NCBI GenBank assembly: GCA_050012355.1
Contig: JBEKHI010000460.1
Span: forward strand, 1-6,265
Length of the DNA stretch: 6,265 nucleotides
Direction of reading: 5' to 3'
Source of the DNA: JBEKHI01 sp050012355
GTDB taxonomy: Bacteria; Actinomycetota; Actinomycetes; Streptosporangiales; Streptosporangiaceae
The notes under the pieces are model-generated. The model did not search any database. It saw only the letters and a program-made list of their open reading frames with translations, and had not been told where the DNA came from. Positions 1 to 5,804 of this stretch are shown here, piece by piece (position 1 is the first letter of the stretch; each line of letters begins with the position of its first letter). Position numbers and translations under genes: made by a program.

Positions 1-1545
1 GCCTGCGGGAGCACGCTCACCGATGACTCGCTGGACAGCTCGCTGTCCGCCACCGGCAGGCTCGGCACGCTGCTGTCGGTTGGCGAGAGCTACGCCTCAA
101 ATGCGCACCTGACCTGGGCGGTGGATCCCGCGCTGCTCAGCGAGGCCGAGACGATGACCAGCACCTACTACACCGGCGGGCAGGCCAACTGCTTGCAGAC
201 TGACCAGCACCCGGCCAGCAGCGCGGCGAAACAGTGGCTAGCCAAGCTGACCGGCGGCGCGGCCAGCGATCCGATGTTCATAACGCCGTACGCCAACGTG
301 GACGTATCCGCGCTGAGCCACGCCGGGCTTGACTCCGACCTGCGCACCGCATACGCGCTTGGCAACTCGGTCGCCGGGGGGATACTGGACGGCCGGACCT
401 TCGACAGCATCGGGTGGCCAGCGGACGGCATCGCGGACATGAGCGTGCTGCAGAGCATCGCCGAGTACGGGCACCTCAGCACCGTCCTGCTTAGCAGCTC
501 GCAGATGGCGGTGACCAGCGGCTACGACGACGCGGTGGCCAACGTCACCACCGGAGTGGGCGACACGCTGCACGTGCTGCTTTCCAACGACACGATCACC
601 GGCATCCTCGCCAACGCGTCGACTCGATCCGCTGGCGAGTCGTTCAACGTGGAGCAGGACTACCTGGCCCAGACCGCGATGATCGCCGACGAGGCACCCG
701 CACTGCAGCGTTCGATCGTCGTCGCGCCGCCAAGCGGGTGGGACCCGTCGAGCACCGTCGCCAGCCAGTTGCTGATCGATACGGTCAACGCACCATGGCT
801 GGAGTCCGAGTCGCTGTCCGACATGGCCGCCGGGGGACCGGCCGCGGGGGAGTCCCACGCGCAAGTGAGCGTCCGCGAGGTCCCGTCAAATGAGCTGAGC
901 GCCGACTACCTGAACCGGGTCAAGCAAGCCAGTGCGTCGGTAGACACGTTCCAGTCATTGCTAGCGAGCCCGGCCCCGTCTTACCTGCAGCGGCTCGAGG
1001 CGGTCATCGCCGGAACTGAGTCGTCCGCCTGGCGGGATGACACCAGCGGCGGGGACAACCTGCTGGACGGGCTGACGTCCTATATCTCAGATGCCGAGAA
1101 CAAGATAGCGCTGAGCGAGGTCAAGAGAGCGACGCTGGCCGGTAAGTCCGGCACGCTCCCGGTGTCGGTCTACAACGGCATGGATCAGGCCATCGAGGTA
1201 CGGGTGGTGGCCAGCTCCGTCGGCGGGCGGGTCACCATCAAGGGGGATATCGCCCCTGTCACCGTTCAGCCTAGACAGGTGCAGACGGTACATCTGTCGC
1301 TGAACTCGCTCCAGATCGGCACCACCCAGGTCAAGCTACAGTTGGTGACGAAGGACAATTCGCCGCTCCCGATTTCAGCTCAGTCGGTTAGCGTGGTGTC
1401 GACGCTGTACGGACGCACGGTACTGGTGCTGATCATCGTGGCGCTGGCCATCGTCGTGCTGACATCGGCGACCAGGTGGCTGCGTCAGTGGCTCGCCAAC
1501 GGACCTCCGGCCAGCGGCGATGATACCGGGATGGACGAGGACTGA
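1..1545 (+). CDS. DUF6049 family membrane-anchored protein, 3' part (5' end outside the window)
   Basis: The reading frame is open from base 1, so the gene starts upstream; the 514 visible residues are the C-terminal part. The family, which includes M. tuberculosis Rv3909, has no firmly established function and is encoded just before murJ in many actinobacteria. The stretch TWAVDPALL (about residues 38-46) resembles the conserved TWAVDP motif of the family. A mixed globular region follows. Residues ~381-470 look like an Ig-like beta-sandwich: they open with LPVSVYNGMDQAIEVRV and lie against the membrane. One transmembrane helix (~473-494, GRTVLVLIIVALAIVVL) follows, then a short acidic tail, giving an outside-facing body and a cytoplasmic C-terminus. 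The N-terminal signal peptide expected for the family is not visible. GTG at 121 lies inside the conserved motif region and is not the start. The stop codon touches the Shine-Dalgarno of the next small ORF, suggesting one transcript with murJ. Family assignment is by motif and synteny, read by eye. Confidence 0.88.
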   Translation, partial: ACGSTLTDDSLDSSLSATGRLGTLLSVGESYASNAHLTWAVDPALLSEAETMTSTYYTGGQANCLQTDQHPASSAAKQWLAKLTGGAASDPMFITPYANVDVSALSHAGLDSDLRTAYALGNSVAGGILDGRTFDSIGWPADGIADMSVLQSIAEYGHLSTVLLSSSQMAVTSGYDDAVANVTTGVGDTLHVLLSNDTITGILANASTRSAGESFNVEQDYLAQTAMIADEAPALQRSIVVAPPSGWDPSSTVASQLLIDTVNAPWLESESLSDMAAGGPAAGESHAQVSVREVPSNELSADYLNRVKQASASVDTFQSLLASPAPSYLQRLEAVIAGTESSAWRDDTSGGDNLLDGLTSYISDAENKIALSEVKRATLAGKSGTLPVSVYNGMDQAIEVRVVASSVGGRVTIKGDIAPVTVQPRQVQTVHLSLNSLQIGTTQVKLQLVTKDNSPLPISAQSVSVVSTLYGRTVLVLIIVALAIVVLTSATRWLRQWLANGPPASGDDTGMDED

Positions 1546-1551
1546 AGGAGG
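1545..1551 (+). promoter_or_regulatory. Strong Shine-Dalgarno AAGGAGG for the small ORF upstream of murJ
   Basis: AAGGAGG begins on the last base of the DUF6049 stop codon and lies 7 bases before an ATG at 1559. This is near the ideal anti-16S match and spacing. It is the only strong ribosome-binding site between DUF6049 and murJ; nothing similar precedes the murJ ATG at 1675. It therefore probably loads ribosomes for both the 39-codon ORF and, by coupling, murJ. Confidence 0.7.
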
Positions 1552-1558
1552 GCGAGCG

Positions 1559-1678
1559 ATGAGCGAACGGTACGGCTCTGTCGCGGCTGCCCCTAGCCAT
1601 GCTCTCGCCGAGCAATACGCCCCCATGCGCACCTTTTGCGGTTCATCCGATGCCATCCAGCCGGGCTTCTGCCAATGA
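1559..1678 (+). CDS. Small ORF (39 aa), candidate leader peptide translationally coupled to murJ
   Basis: ATG at 1559 sits 7 bases after AAGGAGG and opens a 39-codon frame (MSERYGSVAAAP...) ending at TGA 1676-1678. The stop overlaps the murJ start (ATG 1675-1677) as ATGA, the usual arrangement for translational coupling. The peptide has two Cys (positions 27 and 38), no transmembrane segment and no domain I recognise. About two thirds of its codons end in G or C (27 of 39 by hand count), lower than in the neighbouring genes. The peptide itself may thus be weakly constrained, with the act of translating it being what matters. It could instead be a remnant of an older murJ N-terminus shifted out of frame, or a frame with a good ribosome-binding site by chance. 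The site and overlap are seen directly; the role is inference. Confidence 0.5.
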   Translation: MSERYGSVAAAPSHALAEQYAPMRTFCGSSDAIQPGFCQ

Positions 1679-3966
1679 GCCGTCCCCCGGTCAACGACTC
1701 CGACGAGGACGAACCGAGGCGCCCGTCGTTCACTCCGCGTGACGATGACCGACGCCAGACTCCCCCAAGTGCCGGTCGTGAATCCGTGCCTCCCCGCGGC
1801 AACACAGCTCCACGGGGCAACGTCGCTCCTCAGGGCTATGTCGCTCCCCGGCCCGGCACGCCACCGCGTGGCAATCGGGCCCCACGGGAAGCGCAGTCTC
1901 CCCGCGGTGGCGAAGCCCCGCCGTGGGAGCCGGTCAGTCCACCGCCGGGCGGCTCGCGTCCGCAACCGACGTTCACCCCGCGGGGTGGCACATCGGCCAC
2001 GCCCCCCAACCGTCGCCCGACCTCTCCAGGCGCCGGGCGTGAGCCCGCGTCCCCTACTGGTCCCCCGCGGGCCAGCACGCCGCCTAAGGGCAACACAGCC
2101 CCACGGGAAGCACAATCTCACCGGAGCCACCGAGGCCGGCCATCGTTTACACCTCGGGACGGATACCTGCCGCCGCCCGACCCGGCGGGCCGCCGGGCGT
2201 ACCCGCCGCCGGCCGGCTATCCCGCGCCGCCCGGGTTCCCGCAGCCGAGCTACACGCCGGCTCCCGGGTACATCGAGACCCCGACCACACAACTGCGTGA
2301 CCTGGCGCCACCGGACCCGACGGTCGTCATACCGCGTCAGCCCGCAGCGCCGGAGCAGCCGAGCCTCGCCAGGTCCAGCAAGGTCATGGCGCTGGGGACG
2401 CTGTTTTCCCGAGGCACCGGCTTCTTGCGCACCGTGGTGCTCGCCGCGGCGCTGGGCACCAGCTTCGTCGGGAACGCGTACAACCTCGCCAACAACCTGC
2501 CGAACACGATCTATTACCTGATGCTGGGCGGGGTCTTCACCAGCGTGGTCGTGCCGCTCCTGGTGCGAGCCGCGAAGAACGATCCGGACAGGGGCGAGGG
2601 TTACGCGGAGCGGATCTTCAGTCTCGGCGTGATATCGCTGCTGGTAGTGACGGTCATCGGGACCGCGCTGTCCGGGCCTATCGTCGCGCTTTACGCGTCG
2701 TCGGTACACGGCCCGGAGCGCACGCTCATGGTCACCTGGACGTACTTCTTCATGCCGCAGATCTTCTTCTACGGCATGGACTCGCTGCTCGGCGCGATTC
2801 TGAACACGCGCGGCCGGTTCGGCGCCAACATGTGGACCCCGGCGATCAACAACGTCGTGGTGATCGCGGTCGCCGGGCTCTTCATGTTCACCTACCGGAT
2901 CAGCCCGAACCAGCGGACCATCCCCACCGGCGCGATCCACCTGCTTGGCATCGGCACCACCGCGGGCATCCTGATCCAGTCGATCGCCCTCTTCCCCGTC
3001 CTGCGCCGAGCGGGCTTCAGCATGCGGGTACGGCTAGGCTTCCGCCGCTCCGAGGTCCAGGAGATCAGGCGAATGGCCGGCTGGATGCTCGGCTACGTGA
3101 TCTCCCAGTGGGCGGGAACGGTCGTCGTACAGAACCTGGCCAGCAGCGCGTCCAACACCGTGGCCACCGCGACCGCCGGATACGCCGCCTACAACTACGG
3201 CTGGTCGCTGTTCCAGCTGCCCTACGCGGTGGTCGGCATCTCGGTGATCAGCGCCCTGCTGCCCAGGATGAGCAGCCACGCCAGCGACCGGCGGTACTCC
3301 CTTGTCCGTGAGGACTTCTCCACCGGGGTCAGATACGCCTCGGTCATCGTCGTCCCCGCCGCCTTGTTCCTGGCCGTGCTCGGGCCGCCGATGTGCGAGT
3401 TCCTGTTCTCCTACGGGAGAACGTCGGTGGACGGAGCCCGCTACATCGGCGAGGTCTTCGGCATGTTCTCGCTCGGCCTGCTGCCCTTCATGTTCACCCA
3501 GCTCCAGCTCCGGGTCTTCTACTCGTTCCAGGACAACAGGACGCCGGCGGTGATCGGGCTGTTCATGTTCATCGTGGGTGTGATCGGCGACCTGATCGTC
3601 TATAACGTGCTGTCGAAGATTCACGTGGTCATCGGGCTGGCCGGCGTCTACGGGCTCGTCACACTGACCGGAGCGCTGCTCGCGTGGCCGCTGCTGCTGC
3701 GCAAGGTGGGCAGCCTGGACGGCTGGCGGGTCACCCGCGCGCTGGTCCGGATGGTCATCGCCTGCATACCCGGAGTGATCTTCGCGTACGTCCTGATGCA
3801 GTTCCTCGGCTCGTTCATGACACCCGGACGGTTCTACGGGTTCGCCTGCACGGTGGTCGGGGGCGGCGGCGCGCTGCTGCTGTACGCGGCCTGCGCACGG
3901 GTGCTCGGGCTCGAGGAATTCCGCACCGTACTCGGTTCACTCACTAGCCGGCTGGGGCGATCTTGA
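1675..3966 (+). CDS. murJ: Lipid II flippase MurJ (MviN family) with long Pro/Arg-rich N-terminal tail
   Basis: Integral membrane flippase of the MOP superfamily that moves lipid-linked peptidoglycan precursor (lipid II) to the outer face of the membrane. The product is 763 residues from ATG 1675. Residues 1-~230 are a low-complexity Pro/Arg/Gly/Thr tail with repeats, predicted cytoplasmic and disordered. The core (~231-763, close to the usual 500-550 residues) opens with the family signature SRGTGFLRTVVLAAALGTS, then NLPNTIYYLMLGGVFTSVVVP. By eye I count 14 hydrophobic segments between ~237 and ~755. R246 and R252 align without gaps to functional E. coli MurJ R18 and R24, but the positions of D39 and R52 are N267 and Y280. 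The chain ends shortly after the last helix (...VLGSLTSRLGRS), so the pseudokinase fused to mycobacterial MviN is absent and is encoded by the next gene. The start was chosen for the ATGA overlap with the upstream small ORF. No Shine-Dalgarno precedes it, nor the in-frame TTG at 1636. The tail uses more A/T-ending codons than the core. Confidence 0.95.
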   Translation: MSRPPVNDSDEDEPRRPSFTPRDDDRRQTPPSAGRESVPPRGNTAPRGNVAPQGYVAPRPGTPPRGNRAPREAQSPRGGEAPPWEPVSPPPGGSRPQPTFTPRGGTSATPPNRRPTSPGAGREPASPTGPPRASTPPKGNTAPREAQSHRSHRGRPSFTPRDGYLPPPDPAGRRAYPPPAGYPAPPGFPQPSYTPAPGYIETPTTQLRDLAPPDPTVVIPRQPAAPEQPSLARSSKVMALGTLFSRGTGFLRTVVLAAALGTSFVGNAYNLANNLPNTIYYLMLGGVFTSVVVPLLVRAAKNDPDRGEGYAERIFSLGVISLLVVTVIGTALSGPIVALYASSVHGPERTLMVTWTYFFMPQIFFYGMDSLLGAILNTRGRFGANMWTPAINNVVVIAVAGLFMFTYRISPNQRTIPTGAIHLLGIGTTAGILIQSIALFPVLRRAGFSMRVRLGFRRSEVQEIRRMAGWMLGYVISQWAGTVVVQNLASSASNTVATATAGYAAYNYGWSLFQLPYAVVGISVISALLPRMSSHASDRRYSLVREDFSTGVRYASVIVVPAALFLAVLGPPMCEFLFSYGRTSVDGARYIGEVFGMFSLGLLPFMFTQLQLRVFYSFQDNRTPAVIGLFMFIVGVIGDLIVYNVLSKIHVVIGLAGVYGLVTLTGALLAWPLLLRKVGSLDGWRVTRALVRMVIACIPGVIFAYVLMQFLGSFMTPGRFYGFACTVVGGGGALLLYAACARVLGLEEFRTVLGSLTSRLGRS
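1786..2118 (+). repeat. Imperfect coding repeats in the murJ N-terminal tail
   Basis: Three related units lie in the murJ frame: VPPRGNTAPRGN (1786-1821), TPPRGNRAPREAQS (1858-1899) and TPPKGNTAPREAQS (2077-2118). The last two are also similar at base level around CCCCACGGGAAGC. A second short box, P[ST]FTPR, occurs three times in the same tail, at residues 17-22, 98-103 and 156-161. The pattern suggests internal duplication within a disordered region that tolerates length change. No function can be assigned to the units. Confidence 0.6.
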
Positions 3967-3974
3967 GCCACACG

Positions 3975-4000
3975 GGAACTCATCTGCGTTTTTCCGCGTC
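3975..4000 (+). promoter_or_regulatory. Candidate ECF-sigma promoter (GGAAC - N17 - CGTC)
   Basis: Just after the murJ stop, GGAAC (3975-3979) is followed after 17 bases by CGTC (3997-4000). This fits the general -35/-10 pattern of actinobacterial envelope-stress ECF sigma factors (SigE/SigM type). It points toward the pseudokinase gene and the downstream sigM, so it could form a feedback loop. Two short boxes can match by chance, and the base after CGTC is T rather than the purine I recall for the mycobacterial SigM consensus, so this is a prediction only. Confidence 0.35.
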
Positions 4001-4039
4001 TTGCCTACGGGGGGATCGGCGGGACGGCAAGCTGTGTAG

Positions 4040-4067
4040 GTCACAGTCCGGAGACGGATCAGATAAT
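4040..4067 (+). promoter_or_regulatory. Candidate housekeeping promoter (GTCACA - N16 - GATAAT)
   Basis: GATAAT (4062-4067) is a good -10 box inside an unusually A/T-rich patch of this GC-rich window. GTCACA (4040-4045) lies 16 bases upstream and matches four of six -35 consensus positions. A transcript starting near 4074 would carry a leader of roughly 145 bases before the pseudokinase ATG. The 251-base gap otherwise shows no gene I can support, and I see no riboswitch that I recognise. Confidence 0.35.
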
Positions 4068-4173
4068 AACGAACCACGGGCCGACAAACGAAGGGCACGC
4101 GAGTATGAGAGATTGGGGGTATTCGCGTATAACGGTGGGACGGACCATATCGTGGTTGTGGAGATCCGGGGCT

Positions 4174-4209
4174 GGAAGGAGGCCGAGCGCCGCCCCCGCT
4201 CTTGGCGCT
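4174..4209 (+). promoter_or_regulatory. Shine-Dalgarno 35 bases from its ATG, with a hairpin able to fill the gap
   Basis: GGAAGGAGG (4174-4182) is the best ribosome-binding sequence before the pseudokinase start at 4218, but it lies 35 bases away. The intervening bases can fold in two ways: GAGCG (4185-4189) with CGCTC (4197-4201), extendable by CC/GG (4183-4184 with 4204-4205); or AGCGCC (4186-4191) with GGCGCT (4204-4209). Either fold leaves about 11-12 unpaired bases between the Shine-Dalgarno and the ATG, a workable spacing. Pairing was checked by hand; the effect on translation is inferred. Confidence 0.35.
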
Positions 4210-4217
4210 GACATCAA

Positions 4218-5786
4218 ATGAGTACATACACCTCTGAACCCGGCACCAAACTGGCGGGGCGCTACCGTCTGGTCGACCAAATCTCAGCAGGTAACGGCTG
4301 GACGCTTTGGAAGGCCATCGACGAGACGCTCGCCCGCCCAGTCACCGTACTTACCTTCGCGCCGGGCTTCCCCCGGGTTCCCGAGGTGGTCACCGCGGCT
4401 CGGGCCGCGAGCAGACACACCGACTCCCGGCTTGCTCAGGTCTTCGATGTCGAGGATTCCGACGAGACCGCGTACGTCGTTATGGAATGGCTCGCTGGTC
4501 AGACGCTGACCGAGCTGCTCGCCGAGGGGCCGCTGGACTCCGGCCGCGCCGTATCCCTCATTGTCGAGGCCGCGCAGGCGCTGGCGGCGGCGCACGCGGC
4601 CGGGCAGGCGCACCTGCGGCTGTCCCCGCAGTGCTTGCGCTGGACCCGCAGCGGTGGCGTGAAAATCAGCGGACTTGGCATCGACGCCGCGCTAGCGGGC
4701 ATCCCGGTCACCGAGGATCCCGCGCTCACCGACACGGTCGGCCTCGGACGGCTGCTGTACGCGGCGCTCACCGGGTACTGGCCGGGCGAGGAGCCGGGTC
4801 CGTTGCCGCCCGCGCCGGTCTCCGACGGCCATGTCTGCACCCCGCGCCAGGTATCGGCCGAGGTTCCCGCACCGGTTGACGAGGTGACGTGCCGAGCGCT
4901 GTTCCAGCGCGCGACGCGGCACGGGCCGGCACTCACCGCCCCGGACGCGCTCGCGGAGGCGCTCGCGGTCGTCGCACCTCCCGTTCCGCTGCCCGACCCG
5001 GCACCGCCGAGGGCGTCGTCGGGGTATCCGCAGTCCGGTGGCAACGATGACTACTCTCGCTGGTCGCTGCCGCCGGACCGCCGAGGTGGCGGGACGGCAC
5101 CGTACCGGCCGCCGCGTTATCAGGCTCCCGAGCGGAGCCCGGCCACCCGCGCGATGATCAGCGTGGTCGTCGTCCTGGTGCTGATCGCCGTCGGTGCTAC
5201 CGCGTGGGTGATTAGTTCGAGCCTGCACGGCAAGTCAGGCGGTTCACAGGCGAACAAGGCGACAAGCTCCGCCAGCAGCAGCCCGGCCGCCGCGGCGTCC
5301 GTGGTACTCACGCCAGCCGGCATCACGACGTATAACCCGGATGGGGATGGCGACAACACGCCGCTGGTTGCTCAGGCGCTGGCTGGGGACCCGAGCAAGC
5401 CTTGGCACACCAATTTCTACGAGGGTTACTCCAAATTCGGGAACGACAAGCCAGGTGACGGCACCGGCCTGATCCTGAACATGGGCAAGGACGTCAGCCT
5501 CAGCTCGGTGTCGATCCGGTTCGGTACGAGCTGCTGCACGTCGTTCAAGGTCATGGTCGGGAACGACAACACGCAGTCGACCTCCACGATGAGCGCGTTC
5601 ACCACGGTCGCCAGCTCGACCAATGGACACGGTGTCACCACCGTGCCGATCAGCAGCGACGCGAGCGGGCAATACGTGCTGATCTGGCTGACCAACCTGC
5701 CGCCGCTGGCTGGCTCTTCTAGCGAGTACGAGTCCTTCATCTCGCAGATCACGCTGCACGGCACCGCGGCGCGTTCCTCCGGGTAG
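4218..5786 (+). CDS. Membrane-anchored MviN-type pseudokinase with extracellular discoidin-like domain
   Basis: The 522-residue protein starts at ATG 4218, the first start after an in-frame stop at 4209-4211. Its N-terminus (PGTKLAGRYRLVDQIS) begins like Pkn2-family Ser/Thr kinases. Residues ~14-250 have the kinase fold, but every catalytic element is lost. The Gly loop is SAGNGWTLW, the VAIK lysine position is L45 (VTVL), the HRD motif reads H132-L-R, the following Lys and Asn are S136 and C139, and DFG is G152-L-G. Catalysis is therefore not expected. A Pro-rich linker (~255-312) leads to one transmembrane helix (~313-334). A Ser/Ala stalk and an extracellular beta domain (~360-517) follow, with YNPDGDGDN, ALAGDPSKPWHT and LTNLPPL resembling F5/8-type C (discoidin-like) ligand-binding domains. 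The pseudokinase-helix-binding-domain order is that of the C-terminal half of mycobacterial MviN (Rv3910), whose pseudokinase is phosphorylated by PknB and bound by FhaA. Here it is a separate gene 251 bases after murJ. A role in regulating MurJ or peptidoglycan synthesis is inferred from this. Confidence 0.85.
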   Translation: MSTYTSEPGTKLAGRYRLVDQISAGNGWTLWKAIDETLARPVTVLTFAPGFPRVPEVVTAARAASRHTDSRLAQVFDVEDSDETAYVVMEWLAGQTLTELLAEGPLDSGRAVSLIVEAAQALAAAHAAGQAHLRLSPQCLRWTRSGGVKISGLGIDAALAGIPVTEDPALTDTVGLGRLLYAALTGYWPGEEPGPLPPAPVSDGHVCTPRQVSAEVPAPVDEVTCRALFQRATRHGPALTAPDALAEALAVVAPPVPLPDPAPPRASSGYPQSGGNDDYSRWSLPPDRRGGGTAPYRPPRYQAPERSPATRAMISVVVVLVLIAVGATAWVISSSLHGKSGGSQANKATSSASSSPAAAASVVLTPAGITTYNPDGDGDNTPLVAQALAGDPSKPWHTNFYEGYSKFGNDKPGDGTGLILNMGKDVSLSSVSIRFGTSCCTSFKVMVGNDNTQSTSTMSAFTTVASSTNGHGVTTVPISSDASGQYVLIWLTNLPPLAGSSSEYESFISQITLHGTAARSSG

Positions 5787-5804
5787 CGCCGGGTTCGAAC
5801 GCGG

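Noticed and set aside
121..123. GTG as a start for the DUF6049 protein
   Set aside because: The frame is open from base 1 and the GTG is the Val codon within the conserved TWAVDP motif, so the gene begins upstream.
1636..1674. Upstream in-frame TTG as the murJ start
   Set aside because: It lacks a Shine-Dalgarno and lies inside the 39-codon ORF; ATG 1675 has the ATGA overlap with that ORF.
1739..2521. 260-codon overlapping frame on the + strand within murJ
   Set aside because: It is an Arg/Pro-rich shadow of the low-complexity tail, runs into the well-conserved MurJ core, and has no domain.
1375..2940. 521-codon antisense frame spanning the murJ tail
   Set aside because: Arg/Gly-rich composition and its position opposite high-GC coding DNA mark it as a shadow; it contradicts the clear DUF6049 and MurJ frames.
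4000..4031. CTTGCC...GGCAAG inverted repeat after murJ as a terminator
   Set aside because: The stem is only 6 bp with a 20-base loop and no T-run follows, so a terminator is not supported.
4128..4133. TATAAC as a second -10 box
   Set aside because: No acceptable -35 box lies 16-18 bases upstream; TTGGGG nearby is only 9 bases away.
3963..4211. 82-codon frame from a TTG overlapping the murJ stop (TTGA), ending just before the pseudokinase gene
   Set aside because: Only about two thirds of its codons end in G/C, there is no ribosome-binding site at the TTG, no recognisable domain, and it covers an A/T-rich patch that looks like promoter sequence.
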